64,000 nucleotides of DNA from Hymenolepis diminuta (GCA_900708905.1 CAADRB010000039.1:525077-589076), one strand, 5' to 3'; positions 1 through 14,285 are shown, counted from the stretch's first letter. Numbers and translations: made by a program. Notes: generated by a model not told the origin, from the letters alone.

Positions 1-3000
1 TTTGAAATCAATCCAATTCATTTGAGCGCTGAGGAGGGAACATCAGCCAAACGGTTAATAGGCCAGGTAAATGCCTTGAAAAATCCAACTCCAACTAGGT
101 TGGAAGATCAAAGAGAAACGAGCTAATGACAGCTATTGTAGCATAAAATAGTCAATTCGCCGTTCTCGTACCATTTTTTCATACATCAAAGGCTCCCTCT
201 CCAAGTTAATAATTTTTCCAAAAAAATGCATGTTTTAGGCGTCGCCTTGGCAATACTTTGTGATAAAATGTCCATTTATTCATGAAAGGAATAATTGGAA
301 TAGTTAAATTAATGTCAGTTCCGAAATAGTTGCATAATTCTGAATCAATAAACGGTATATGAAATAGAGATGGAAAGTTAATTTCCTAATTACCATTGCT
401 TTCAAATATCGGTGATCAAATTGAGTCACCGTATCGGCTAATATTTAAAACACAATGGGACATAATCAAAATACTACATTAACTAGAGCTAATGGGGTGC
501 CTAATTTGAAAATCTCTTTTCAGAAAATTAAAGAACCAATAGAGAAGGCGATATGTGGGGAATTCCGCTGTTTCAGTAAAGAGATGGAAATAACAGTTAA
601 ACTTCACGTGACTTTAATCCTTCGTTTAGTTTTCGAACGATTACTTCACACTCAAATCCTTGTTATCGCATCTTACATTTTATGGTCATGCACTTGTGTA
701 CTTTCCAGAACGTTGAGCACATATAACTAGCCCTATTCTTTCCCCTTCCCAAGATCTTAAATGAATAAGTGATAAAGTGGGGTGTGATCTAACTAATAAG
801 ATAAAGTATCGATTCTTTGACAATCGTCATTAATTCTACTTTTTAAAAATTTAATTTTAGGTGCGAGTTTACGATCCAGATAGCATGGTGGTGAACGGTG
901 TAGTTCGATGCAAGGAGCCGGACGAATGGGCTCATCGCCAGGCCCTCCTCTTCTCTCCGGACCCCCAGGCACATCCCTCCGCGGGTCGGTATGACCTTCA
1001 AACTCGAGTCGAATTGGATCGTGAGGGTCCAGACACCCTACCAGGTGGTCTCGCACTTATTCGTCTCATCTGCTGGGATGGGAACGAGATGATTCATCCC
1101 TCGAACGAGCAGCCGAGAAAGCTCACTTCAACATTGACTGCAACGCTAACAATTAGGGATATTAATGACAACCCACCCATGTTTCAACAGCCAATTTATC
1201 ACGTCACTCTGGCTGAGAACAATCACATTGGCGCTAAGATCATCCAGGTACTGCAGTGGCAAATACGCAAAAATAAATCAGCCTTATTTTTGTAATATAT
1301 TTTTTTAGCAATCATGTGAACAAATCTGGGTAAATCAACGTTAATTCGTGGGAAATTTACTTTGAGATACAGAAAAACAGAATTTGTCCTTACCAGTAGT
1401 TATCTCATGAGAGCAATTCATTTAAAATACTTCAGTTAATCCAAACAATTAAAATTTAAAAATCATTACAGTCTTCCGAGAAATTATTATTGTCTTATCC
1501 TTATTTATGCTTCACAAGTTCAATTAAAATGATCCTAGAGATATGAGTGCAAGTATAATGTAAGGATTGCTGAGCTGTTCTGAACTCTGAAACTGCATCA
1601 TTGATAAATTTAAAAAGTTTGATACGTACTTACTATTTCCATTACAGGTTCAAGCTCACGACCCAGATGATGGTGAGAATGCAGAAATAACGTATTCTCT
1701 ACTTGACCGAGCTAATTTCCACGTGAATCCCGCGTCAGGCTGGGTCACAGCCACAGTGGAGTTTGATCGAGAGAAGCGAGACTCCTATCAAGTGACCATA
1801 ATTGCCACTGACAATGGATCTCAAAGGCTGACGGGCTCGGCACTACTCAATGTAACGATCCTAGACCAAAACGACAATCCGCCTCAACTGGTACCTTGCG
1901 ATAAAATGCCAAGTCCATTAGTGGTCTGGGAGAACTCTGCACCTGGAACATTCATCGGAAATTTGATCGCAACTGACGCTGATATAGGACGAAATGGGGA
2001 AATCGTCTTCCGGCTGTCAAAGAAACATGCTCCTTCTGCTTCGCATTTTGAATTGCGTACAAATGGGACTCTATATACATCTTTACCTCTTGATAGAGAA
2101 CAAAAGGTAAGACAGATTTCTGTTGAGCCAGAGCTAATGACTATTGACAGTTGATTAATAGACTACTTTGAGAATTACAGGGTTCCCCTTCTGGAAGACT
2201 GTTTATTAACAGTGACCTGTGAATTTTTGACCAATTTTAAAGAGTCCACAATTATTATATAAATTAAACACAAAGTTGGTTGAGATTTTCATTGCATTAT
2301 CTTCCTATCTATTGTACCATTAATTGTGTCCGATAATTACAGACTCGTCTGAATCCCGGGTAAAAGTTAATCGTGGAAATATTCTTTCACTGGGTAATGT
2401 TGATAAAGTGCTCGTTCTACGGATTCATCTGAAAACTCACGCGATTATGGTTCAATTCCGGACTGCCAGTTCTTTTTAACTGAAACTGCCTTCGAGCTAT
2501 TAGGTACCTATAAAATTAGAATAAAAGCACACACAATGTGTCGGATAAAGGGGATTAATCAGGATGTAAATATTCATTGATGTAAACAGTTTATTATAGC
2601 TGAGGCATCAGACTAAATCCATTCCCATCTCCCATACTGTAAAACTTCACATCGAGTAAGAACGGTGAAATTTAAGATTGATAAACAATGGCAGAAATTT
2701 CCACGGCTGAGTATGCATGTAGTATGTCTGCTTTTTCTTTCACGTCGAAGAGTAATACCACTCCTCACATTTCTACGTGATGAATTCGCAGTGTAATTTT
2801 TAATTTTTGTACAAGTCTGCTGCATGACTGTACTCTCAGTCTTGGATTAAAGTGAAATATGTGAGCGCCCATCTCTATCTTCTCTCAGAATCAAATTTCT
2901 ATGTATTCTCCTTTTCTGCTCTCGTGCGCATCTAATTTAATTCCAGGCATGGGGGAAGACATTTTAGTCCAGAGAGATTGCATCGCTAACATTATTGCAG

Positions 3001-6000
3001 TAGCTGCTGCTGTAGTAACGACATGGGAGTAAACTGCGGCAAAGTCGTGATAGCATCTCATGTGTTCCCATTAGTCATTAAGTCCATAAACCACCACTAC
3101 TGATATCATCTTTAAGTAGTTTTTTATGCATTACAGGGGGAAGTGATAACACGTTTAGCGGTATTGGATGCAAACCACTTGCCTCTTTGTCGATTTTACA
3201 CCTTTCAGTACCTTTTTTTCTTACGAGAAAGCGAATAGAATGAAGAGATACTGGAGGTAAATAAACCATTGATGAAGGTATATTTAACGACTTACTTGTT
3301 CATTTTAGGCGACATATGAATTACTTGTGGAAATAAGAGATCGCGGAACCCCGAATGTTTTATCTTCTGCGGAGACCGTTTGCATTACAGTGCTAGATGA
3401 AAATGACAACGCTCCTCATTTTGTATTGCCTGACAGGCTTTACTCCCTTGGTAGGTTTCAAAATACCAAATTTCTTAATCCCTTCAAAATAGCAACCTGA
3501 AATCAATTAATCTAAATAAAAAAACTTTATTTACTAATCTATTTATGCTCAAAGTTGAAGTTCTCTCAGTGATTCTCAGTGGAAATCCCGGGTTCTAAAT
3601 TTATAAAATGAAGACCAAAACTTTGGATATTTATAAAATTCTTGAATTTCTTTCAAGCCACCAGTTACAATTAGAAATAGATCACATGCACAGTCAAATC
3701 TGATCGGTTTTCATTGCAAATACATTTTCTGTTTAAAAACTTGTGAATCTCCGTCTCAGAGAATGTTTGATTCAGCTGATGGATTAAAAGTTAATAAGTT
3801 TTTTTATTAAAAAGATGAAATCACGGGTTGGGAACGAACGGGACCCATTTATTAGTCGTCCAGAACTTCAACTAAGCAAAAACCAAATGACCGATGGAGA
3901 AAATTTTCCATCTAATATGAAACATATTACTTTTACCAGTACAAGCAGGAAAAACTATGTTAATTTATTTTAAACATGCTTGTTTTATATTTGAAAATAG
4001 ACAGCATTGACTATTTGTGCATCATAACTATCGAGAGAATATGGAAAAAATTTAAAATTTCCTTTTTTTATTTCAGATGACCGAGTTTTGGATAGCCCCT
4101 TAAGAAAAAGAGAATCTAATGAGATGTTTTCGGACACTGGGAGTTTAAAATTACCTCAGGATAGTGAACCGGTGGATTCGAGTGTAGAACCCTCACTGAG
4201 AGTATCACTTCACGAGATTCAAGGTCAGTTGGTGACTCGTCTTGAGGCTACAGATCCAGATGAGGGTGCAAATGGACGAGTTGTCTATGGACTCAAACGA
4301 CATGCCCACTCCAGAGCTCGTGTTAATCGGGCAGTAGGTGACTTTCTCGGTGTAGACGGTAACACCGGTGAAATTTGGCTTAAAAGAGCCCTTCAGGAAG
4401 ACGATCTCGGGCCTCATATTTTTATCGTCTCAGCTAATGACCAAGGTTCTCCAGAGTCTCGATCGGAAAGCAAGGTAACACTCTCATCCTATTAACATCA
4501 TAATTCATGAAAACAAAGAAAAGTGTTTTAAAATGAAGTTCATCGTGTCCGTTATGGTTTAGCCACTGTTTTCTTTCGTAAAGTCAGGGTCTTCTGTACT
4601 ATTGGAATGCTAGAAAGTTATGTTTCTGCCGCTGTTACCTATGTGGTCACTAGATATCGGTAGGTTACAGTCGATTCAGACTCAAAGAGAGAGATAGGAC
4701 AAAACTTTAATTATTCGAAGACACTTTATTAATTCCACAAAGCCTATACATGTTCCTTATAGATGTCTGAAGAGCAAAACCTCGCCAGACAGATAAAAAA
4801 TTTTGTTCCAAATATCTTTCAAGCCGTCAGAAGCTGAGTGCACCCGCATATTGATAAGGTTGATGAGCGACTTGGAGACTATTTGCAGGAATTGCTTTTC
4901 CTGTCGGCATTCCACCAGGTTCAATGTAGAAGGATTACTGTTTTCATTTGTATGCCCTAATTGTCCTCCAATGTGTTCTAACGTCCACTTTAGAAGTAGA
5001 AGGACTACATTACACTGTTAGGTCTTAGTGGATTGGGAAAGAAAGAGGCAGAAGACTTGCAAATCAAAGAAAATTGCTCACTAAGAAAAACTGATGGCTA
5101 GCATGAATTGGGATAAGTGGAAAATTATCGACTATACTGCAGTATAAATGAGATTTCATTACTAAACACGAGTGTGAAGGTCCAACACGCTCGAGAAACA
5201 GAGCTTGTGAATTCTGTTCGAGTTTGCCAAAAATACTCGAGTCGGATTCCTTTCTATGTTTTACGCTTAATACAGAGCCAAGAAAATGAATCAATCTAGA
5301 TGACAAATTTAATAATCATTATTTCAGGTGATGCTCGTGTCGGTTGAAAACATCCCACCAAGATCACTGAACGTTGATGGAGCAAGTTCAAGTTTTATAG
5401 CCTCTGCAGATGGGAGTGGAGATGGTGGTGTTTTCGCTAATCTCTTTCCATTCAAACTCGGTGAACGCAAAAATGTCCTCATTCTAGTAGGCCTTATCTC
5501 CGTTTCTGTAATTCTTGCTGCTACTCTTGTTGCTGCAATGATATGTATGTTAAAACCCTGCAGGTAATGTCAGTTCTTTCTCATGTTATCATCTCATTAT
5601 CTGTCAATATTAATTAATTGAGTTGAATTCTTCCAATAGGCCTTTTTCGCGTCAGCCGCGACGTTTCTACAACCAAAACCAAATGAGTTCATCAAACGGA
5701 TATAATGGTACCACTTTACAGCCCCACACCAATGCAAATGGAGGAGTTATATCCTTACAGGAGGCACGACTGATTGACAATACGTCAGGTGACAACTTCG
5801 GAAGTGTTGCACACGATTATGGATATGGTACTACGCTTGCTCCAATTGATATGTCGGATGGTGAATGCTGGTTAGGGACCAATGGTAAAGTTAGAACATA
5901 TCGAATTGTAAATGCGGATAGCGTTAGCTCTGCTAGTGAAGAGGGCTTTAATAAAGTTCCACAACTGTGGAATAAGTACAACTCCCTGCCAAGAGAAAAC

Positions 6001-7500
6001 TTTGATCGATGTGGCAGTCCTATGAGTCTTAAACAGGAAAATATTTGCGCTACTACAAGTGCTGCTGGAGTTCTAATGACTCCATTGCGTGAAACCGAGG
6101 AGAAAATACATGAACACAGACCTTCAGGTCATTGGACTCCAATGAAACTAGCTTTAGAGTCGGTAAGTTTAATTAGATATGTTTTATTTGGCTTCTACTT
6201 GAACACAATTGAGTAACGTGATTTATCTCTGTTCATCTAGGGTAATAATGGGTCTCATACGACTTTACCAGTTGCTTTACTCCCAGCGGTGTGCTTGCGT
6301 TCTACTGGAACAAGTGTCGTATCAGCAAATAATCCCTTCGTGTCCCAAGCACCGACCACTTTTCGATCAGGTGCAGGAGAAAAACTTGACATTGACGCCA
6401 GGGTGCCTGAGCATGCATCCGACTCAGGTCAAGGTGGAAGTGATGAGGACTTGCGATCACAGTCTTTAACTCAACCTCCACCTGTGATTAATCTAGTTCA
6501 ATGTAAGTTCATGCTTAGCGCAATCACCACAGTTTCTCAACAAGGGATATAATTTTCCTTATAAAGAATCAATATGCATAAAATTATTGGCTACTTTGTT
6601 AACCAATGATTGCAATGGTAATTACTTCAGTGGTAGACCAGGTGAGTGTGTGGGCATCAAATAATCGACAATCCTGTGCATTAGAGATGAAACTTATGGG
6701 TTTCGCCCAATTGCAGAGAAAATATTTGGTTAGGCTCTCTAACAGACTGGATATTAATTTTCTCTACAGCCTCTCAGATAACGGAATGTGATTGCTCATA
6801 ATTTGCAAATGATTGACAATTGTTTTACCCTTATTTCAGTTAGCGGTAGTAGCCAGTTAGTCTACTTGTACTATTCGAAACTTTAAAATACATCTAATCA
6901 TAAATCTCACACCTAGAACGTCTGAATTGTAATAAATAAAGCATGTGACAAGCATTGGGTGTGTTATGAGATGTCAAGTTGTCATTCATATTACTGTTTT
7001 CAGCAAGCACCGGAAAGCACGAATGTGTAGACAGCAAGTTTCTATCCTATAGTGATTAACCATCCTTCTACATATCCGAATCTGGTTAGTATAACCGCTT
7101 ATGCCTCTCTTAGAGCAAAACTAACTACTGATGAGATAGCTCAAAATTAATACTTTTGTAAAAATGGTTTTTGACTGCACATCCCAAAATAGAGATCAGA
7201 GGTGACAGCGGTTAATCTAACTGCACTATCAACAATCAAACTCGAATGAGTAAAACCTGGAGGGCCTAGAAGTAGTTGGAGTATTGAATAATAAACTAAT
7301 ACTCATTTATATACTAGTGAATTTTTATTATAGTGCCTTGCGAATTCGTTGATGATCCTTGGAGAAGGGCTGCAGGAGGCGAGGGTCTATTTAGCGAAGA
7401 TTATGTTCGTCTGCAAAGCACGACAATTTTCAACAAAAATATTACCACCAACAATCCAGGGGACAAAGTGGTTGCTTCCGACCATCTAAACCTGGGTTAA
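1..7500 (+). CDS. Protocadherin-like cell-adhesion protein, 3' part of gene (nine exons)
   Basis: This is a calcium-dependent adhesion protein of the plasma membrane; the 5' end lies outside the window. Exons read from splice sites: 1-66, 861-1247, 1648-2106, 3309-3450, 4077-4474, 5328-5563, 5640-6162, 6241-6502 and 7334-7500. All have AG/GT borders and join in one frame to 879 residues ending in TAA. Cadherin calcium motifs are visible at about residues 122-128 (DINDNPP), 224-230 (DQNDNPP) and 334-340 (DENDNAP), with internal DPDDG, DADIG and DPDEG turns. The last extracellular repeat lacks a closing DxNDNxP motif and reads VSVENIPPR. One hydrophobic span at about 533-558 is followed by a cytoplasmic tail of roughly 320 residues with no domain I recognise, rich in Ser, Asn and Gly. 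Long exons carrying repeat pairs are usual for protocadherins. The family call is secure; the exact orthologue is not. Confidence 0.92.
2395..2470 (+). repeat. tRNA-like segment (SINE head or tRNA relic) in a protocadherin intron
   Basis: A perfect B-box type element, GGTTCAATTCC, lies at 2449-2459. It is preceded at tRNA-like spacing by a degenerate A-box-like stretch around 2398-2415. No clover-leaf could be closed with confidence, so a tRNA-derived SINE fragment is likelier than a working tRNA gene. Confidence 0.35.
4825..4910 (+). repeat. Dispersed repeat family C, copy 1
   Basis: About 70 bases here resemble 53205-53280 on the same strand. Shared blocks include GCATATTG, a following AGGYTG and a GCGAC/GGAGAC run, and the predicted peptides share the pattern ILxRLxxDxETxC. 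The copy sits in the intron between protocadherin exons five and six. No transposon class can be named from so short a match. Confidence 0.4.
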
Positions 7501-7775
7501 ATTCTACCAAATAACGTTAACGGTACTGAAATGAAATAAGTAGACGTTCGTATTTTTTAATCCATGACATTGATTTAAAATTGCATTTCCACCGACTTGT
7601 ACAAATTTCTCACCCAAACCTGCACATCCATTCCATCAGTCAGGCACCCTCTATTTGTTTCGCTTTTTAATCCATGAATTGGCATTTCTCGACCTCGTGT
7701 AACTTTGATGTGTATTTTCACTTAATACTTTTGATTGGTGTCAAATTTTGGCGTGAATTTAAATTGATCTCTGTT

Positions 7776-7781
7776 AATAAA
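7776..7781 (+). promoter_or_regulatory. Poly(A) signal AATAAA of the protocadherin gene
   Basis: AATAAA lies 276 bases after the TAA stop of the last protocadherin exon, in AT-rich sequence. It is the first canonical hexamer clearly downstream of the stop. The cleavage site itself is not visible. Confidence 0.5.
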
Positions 7782-7800
7782 TGTATTTTCAATATATGTT

Positions 7801-10800
7801 TATTAAATTCATTTATTCGAAAGAAAATGATTTGTCAGTATTTATTATAATAACTGAAAGTCGTAGAAATAGATGTGGAGTTTTAAATATTTTGGTCACT
7901 TGGTTGAATAATTCGCTTTTAAAAATAATATCATTTATATGAAGCCTCATTTACAATTGACATGATTTTTCGCAGAATTTTATTACTTAAGATATAAATG
8001 AGGACGGTAAGTGGATGCGTTTCACGTAGTGTCCAGGTCTGGAGAGTCTGGCTTGACTATCAGCATTCCAACTTATAACAGCCACCATTAACCAAGTCGG
8101 AAAGGAGTCAAAGTAGGGCGAGTGGTAAGGTTCATTGGAAAGGAAAGAATGCGATCGCGAAATGGAGACAAAAGAGTTAGTAAGTAGTCTGGAGTCCACC
8201 TCTACGTGGAAAAATAAGGGTCTATAATCCTTGGGACGAGGTCAAAACTAGGAGAAGAGTGTAGCAACAACGTCCCTGAGAAGAGGCTATGGAATTTGAA
8301 ATATCCAATATCACTCTAGGTGCACGATCGGGATCATACTGGGTAAAATAGAGATGAATAAAGAGCCTGAGTGAATCCTTCACATTATTTAAGATCACAA
8401 CAAAGACTAGTAGAGTTACCAGTAGCAGAGCTATAGAAAACAAAACTCTTTGTAGGAATAGTACAATTAAGAAAAGTAGTTGTGAGATAGATGGAGGTAA
8501 AGTCTAGCAAATATAAGTTAATGTTCATTGTAGTAGTTGGTTCGGTCAGCGTAGGAACTGAACACAAGGATCAAAATGTATGTGCAAACTGTTAGAAGAT
8601 TGAGCAGTAAAACGATGAGCGATGCTCAAGTATACTCCGAGAGACCTGACGATTAGAACCTCGATATTTACTGTTTTTTATTATTATAGTCCACGGCAGG
8701 GCAGAACACTGGTACAGTATTTCTTTACGGTTAACATTAAGTCCAATAAGGGAGTTGAAAAGGTGATGACATTGAATTCAAATTGGGGACGAGTCGTACT
8801 GCAATTTCTTTTCGGATTAAATTTGAACTGCAAGAATTATTAACATTCTTATGAAACCTCTCCATAAATTAAAGATATGACAGAAGCCAATTAGATACGC
8901 AACCTCTATTATGAAAGATGTATTGCTTTCTATTTTGTGTTGATAATTTTTGAGATAGCTGGTTCATAGAAATAATCTCTCTTGTACTGATCGCTCAAAG
9001 GTTGAATCTTTAAGATTTTAGTTGAATCAGAACCGTATTATTATTTTTATCCGATTACAATAACTATTGCGGCAAATTGCCGCATAGTCAAATAAGGATT
9101 TCAGTGTTCAGGTGATAAAGGAAAGCTTAACATTTCTGTATACAAATTTACTTTATTAAAACAAAGATTAATAATTCATAAAGTAATTAGACACAAGCAG
9201 CGTAAAATTAGAAAATTCTGTGGAGTGAAACTTTATGAAATGGCAATTGGAATTAATCTTAGACTAAAATAAACCACTGCGGCCCAATGATTTCGCGAAG
9301 TAAGAGTTGAATTCTCTGTCACAGCCGTTTTTAGCAGATTTCCATTATCTTCGGCAGAGCAAAAAATGCAACTTCTTTCAAGAAAAGGCATCTAAGCAGA
9401 GAAAATAATAGGAGTATTTCATTTAGGGAACCGGAGGAGAATGGGTGAAGGAGTTTAGAATAAGTAGAACACCAAGTTCCAAGAACTATCGAAAAGTGTG
9501 TCATTTTCAATTTCGAAGTTGTCTCATGAAAGGTATTTTCGTTCGTCTATTTTATTGGCAGTATCATTTTTAGATGAATGAATACTTAGGTTGATTAACT
9601 ACGGGAGAGGAAGAGAAAGCGACACATAAAAATGCCTTTGACAAGATATTAATATTATAAGACTGTAGCATCAAAGTAGCCCATTTCTAGATGCTTTAAA
9701 ACTTATAGAAGGGATAAAAGCAGTTAAATTATCATCTTTCAGAATACCATTTTAAGAGCAATAGGGTAGTACCTTTGTAATAACGTTATGGTCTATCGAG
9801 ACCACATCGATCGAATAGATGGAATAAGTCAAGCCACTCATGTCGCCAGATCATTTCGGAGGTGGCAGACAAACCACCCCAATTTATTAATAAGTAAAAT
9901 AAATTCATATCAGGACTTTTCTTCGTTAGACGTCGGTCGTGCAAATTATGATAATGCTGAGATCTTAAAATAACGTCAGGATTGCTGAGAACTCTGACTT
10001 ATCAGAATGAACTAAATCGAAGTCACATTCGCAAATACGACAAAATACAAATGAAACTACTCATGAGAGTGAGAGTCTTTCCATTGTAAAAGACGCTGTC
10101 AGACAAAATACGCCTTCTTAAATAAACAATTTTCTACTTTATGTCTTTTCAATTGATTAAATATTAAAAGCCCTAAATCGAAACATCCAGAACATATTTT
10201 AATATGAACAAAACAGATTATTAATATGATTAATTGGATCAAATATGAAACATCCAGTGTCATAACAATGTAATTGAATTATTATAAATGTATTATCATT
10301 AAAAACTTGCCCAAAAAATGTATTCATTTTGAATAAAAAAACATATCCCTTTTTAGGGGGTTTTGACTAAGTTAAACGAAAAGCACTCATATTTTTAGTT
10401 GCACATTAACTCCTCGGGTATATTATTCAGTTTTAACTCCTTTTAATTACGACTAAATAAAGTTTTAAAAAAGTGGAGTTTAATTACACTTTTGAAATCA
10501 AACTTCCTCGGAGATTTTTTTGAAATGATTTGATGGCAAGATATCTTTAAATAAATTCATTTGAAAAAAATGATTTTGGGATTTCCAATGTGCAAGAAGG
10601 GGCGGCAGTGCATTTTATGTTTACTGAGTAATTACATCTAACATACTCAAAAGATATTCCACTTTGTCTTTGTTGTGGTCGTTAGTTATAGTTGGAGAAG
10701 TGATTGAATGGAAATTTTGGTAAGACACTGAACTACATACGGATATTTCATAAAAGAAGTTTCATTTCACAATAAATGGGATTATGAATTATAAAGATAT

Positions 10801-13800
10801 TGCACAAGTAGCAGTTTTACTCACCAATTCAAGCCTTAAATACTGTGCAGAGACCTCCTCAACCAATCAGCAATCAAGATCCCTGCAGCCTAGCGTGGTT
10901 TTGTATTTAATGAATAAGCTTTTGACTCACAGTAGCAAGAAGTGAGCAATAAATCCTCTCCACTCAGCATCTTTCTGGTTCTTACCACTTTGGGCACAGT
11001 CCAGCTAATTTGGGAGTGAAATGATAATAAAGGACTCCGCTAGAGGCTACCAGGACTGCTTAGGAGGATTATTTAGGTGTAGTATCCACTAAAATACTAC
11101 TTTCAATTCAATTCCCTTTGGTTCGACTAAATAATAATGTATTGTAAAGAACATAATAAATAACCAATTTCTTAAAAAATTATTCTATGATTTTTTTAGC
11201 TATATAGTGCACTTGGGTTTCCCTACCTTGAGAAACTTGTTTGTAAACTTTCGATCTACAGTGAACAGGTGATTCTGTTTTAAGCCACAAAATTTAAATT
11301 TCACGGACAAAGAAAAATAGATGGACAATCATTAATGAAAGAAAACGAGATCTCAAGCTATGATGCTAAAAAATAGTTGATAATTTTCAATAAAGGTTTC
11401 CTAAAACTAGAATTTACATTACAAATTTCGTTTATTCATGCTCTAAAACGAATATTCGAAAGGATTAAAGCTTTAACTATAAGTGTCAATAAAATTTTAA
11501 CCTCTTATATACTATCACAAGTAATCCATTTCGGATATTGAAATTCCACAAAAATTCATGACATGAGGTCACTATCTTAAAGACGATTCCAGAGATTTAA
11601 TCTTTGGCAGACAGAATATTTCATAAAGACTCGAGCGAAATCGATGGTGTGTCTGGAGAAATCAGTAAATCATAAAATCCAAGTGCAGATGGAATTTATA
11701 TGTGAATAAGCTTTCCCTTAATACTAAACGATAGATCAACATATGAAGCAATATTGTTACATTAAAACTGTTTCTGTGATCAATAAATTCTCATAAATTT
11801 GAACATTAAGTAAGTACTACTTTTTTACTAAACATTATTGAATTTTAATACACGATTCTTAAATGCAATTTCACAGATTTTATTAATACCTATCAGGGGT
11901 GAATTATAAATTAACATTTTTCCTTTTGAAACTCAGTGAGCTAATTTTCTTCTGGTATAGTAGTTTTCAGAAATTTATATACAACTTCCTTTACAAGATA
12001 AATTTCGTATTAAATAAAATCGTCCCGCCACACAATGTTTAATTTAGCGCTAAAGCGATTATCGTGATATTTTTAACTTTCAAAATTTAGAAAATTCTCT
12101 GCATGGATGGATTTTTGTTAGAAAAAGTAAGTTATGAATTTGATCTCAGATCAATCTAAATGTATTTTCTTTATGAAATTTCATGCGGTGTTCTTTCGTA
12201 TATTTTTCGATTAAAAATATATATAATTATTTCCATCCACATTGAATTCAGATCCAAAATATTATTTTAAAACAGAAGGGAGTCATAAATTTTGGAAATT
12301 TTTTAAAATAAATACTTTTCAACAAAAAGTTAAGGTAATGAAATTAAACAAAATGAAAATTTACCCACCACTTGTGATGCTATAAATTAAATGTTAAGAA
12401 AATTATTACTACGATTTCGGACACCCTAGGCGGCCTTTTGAAGCCTAATTTTCATTCAATTTTCAAAAAATGGTTATATTCCGGGATAAAACGTAAAATC
12501 AAAAAGTTTTTAAAAAAGGCAAAATTTTCAGATTGAAAATTTTTAAAAATAATGCCTCTGAAACTAAAAAAGAAACTCTAAATTACTGCAATATTCTAAA
12601 CAACTAAGGGTGACTAAATGAACGAAGTAGTCAAAACAGGCAGACTTATTTGCTTGACAAGTTGAGAAATTTTACCGGCTGAATTTTTTCGACATGTAGA
12701 AGTATTTAGTTTGACCGTATTTTAAAGTTTTAAATAAGGCGAATCAATTTTAAAAATATCTCATTGTGAAGTGTAGAACAAGTAACTCCTTTAACTTTTA
12801 AAGGTGGACTTTATTAATACAAACAATGCTACTTAATTCAACAGTGTTCTCTGTCAAGCAGAAAACTCCCATTCCGTTCCCCTTTGACGGCCTTTGCTTT
12901 AATTATCTAAGCAAAAGTTGAAAATTTTGAAACCCATGGGTGTGACTTTATAAGTTTGAGAAATTTTAATAAAATTGGAGACTTGGAATTGCAAAATAGG
13001 TCACTTTATATTTGTAAATTCCTTCAAGGCCCCTTAAGAACATTTTAAATTAATCTTGGAATGTGCTGGCGATGAATTATACAAACGTTAAGAGAAATTC
13101 TTAGAAAAAATTGAGATTTTTTGTCCCCAAAATAAAGTTTACTTATCTCATTCATTTCGATAGAACATGATTTGGATAGTAGAGCAGAGCATTCAATAAA
13201 AATTTTATTGTTTGAAGGAGAAAGGTGAATGGTGTACATAAATCAAACGATTTTTGTATTTTGCTTCTCTTAAGATTGTAGCGAGCTTTCATTTAGAACT
13301 CAGTTTGAAAGTAAGCAAGTAAAAATGTTAATGAATGTTGATTTTTAAAAGCAAAAGATTGCATTTATTTGCACTTTCTTTATTTCTCATATAACATCCT
13401 TTTCAAATCCGTCTTGTTGACGCATTCTTCTTTTTAATAAGAGGGACGCTTTTCTTCTAATGACCAGGACAGTGAGATGATATAATTTGGCATCATTTTA
13501 ATGTAATAAAAATCACTGAAAGAGTAAGATAAATTATTTTCATTATCTGAAATGCCTAAATCCAATGAAAAGCATTGCATGAAAAACTTTGATTATGAGT
13601 TGAGTTAATCTGAGCTATTTTGTATAGTGTTGACTGTACATCCTCGTTCATACTTACACATTTTCAACCCTAATGATGAATATTTAATCACCACCCAATC
13701 TGCTAGACCAAAAATTCGCCCACTGAAAGAAGACAAATTGGTCTGTGAAAATAAAATAATCCGAAAGTCGCTATTAAGGCCGGCATCTTTATAATTATTC

Positions 13801-14150
13801 ACCGATTTCCTTTAAAGTTAAGCTCTAATGATGAAGGTAATTGTGTTTCTAACTATGTAGAAATCTTTGATTTGAATCTAAAATTGTTTAAATCAACTTT
13901 ATAATGGTAAACTGAGTGTTACGCGTCCAATATTGTAACTGCAGTGATTATTTAGGTAAATTAGATTAAAACTGTAAGCTACTGAATGTCATCTAAGAAC
14001 ATTTCGCCTTCTTAACCACAGGATGAAAATCAAAAATGAAGTGGTAATACCGACCCCTGTTGACTGAAAAATACCAACCACTAAACATTGAACTCATAGA
14101 CAAGAATTGCTGCAATCTAAGAGACGAATGATGTAATTTGAATGTTGGAA
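7801..14150. other. Intergenic AT-rich region with no supported gene
   Basis: Both strands lack a long open frame or a chain of splice-bounded coding segments. The only structured element I can support is the LTR-like repeat fragment at 10843-11100. The stretch 8000-8560 is somewhat less AT-rich and has several short open frames without ATG-led coding character or recognisable homology. Confidence 0.6.
10843..11100 (+). repeat. LTR-like dispersed repeat family A, copy 1 (5'-truncated)
   Basis: It aligns over most of its length with 61385-61660, and less closely with 59690-59911. Shared landmarks in order: GCAGAGACCTCC, AACCAATCAGCAATCAAGAT, a TATTTAATGA block, TCTCCACTCAGCATCTT, GCTAATTTGGGAGTGAA, AGAGGCTA and GGTGTAG. 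The CCAAT box followed by a TATTTAA-like box suggests a Pol II promoter, as expected of a solo LTR or a TRIM element. No flanking open reading frame is attached. Confidence 0.6.
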
Positions 14151-14285
14151 CGTGCTGTAATCTGCCCTTTTCTGTAGAATACTGAAAATGATTCTTAGAT
14201 TCCCTAAGAGTCACAGGAATCACTAGTTACAAACACGGCCCTACGACACCGTAATACAATCACTATATCAACACAAGACACACGT
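14150..14285 (-). repeat. Tandem duplicate, unit 2 (copy of 14925-15062)
   Basis: Read on the minus strand, this segment matches 15062-14925 over its length. Shared blocks include CGTGTTTGTAA, GGGAATC, CAGTAT and CTACAGA followed by GGG and ATTACA. It covers the last codons and stop of the unknown open frame and stands one unit (about 775 bases) downstream of its partner. The equivalent of a short coding frame in the partner is interrupted by stops here. Confidence 0.55.

Noticed and set aside
455..730. Plus-strand open frame of 91 codons within the first protocadherin intron
   Set aside because: No coding character or domain, and it lies between two well-supported exons of the same gene.
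5117..5299. Open frames on both strands just before protocadherin exon six
   Set aside because: The intron ends in a clear acceptor at 5327, and the frames carry no domain.
6606..6791. Possible extra protocadherin exon between 6502 and 7334
   Set aside because: The exons at 6241-6502 and 7334-7500 join in phase without it, and its borders are poor.
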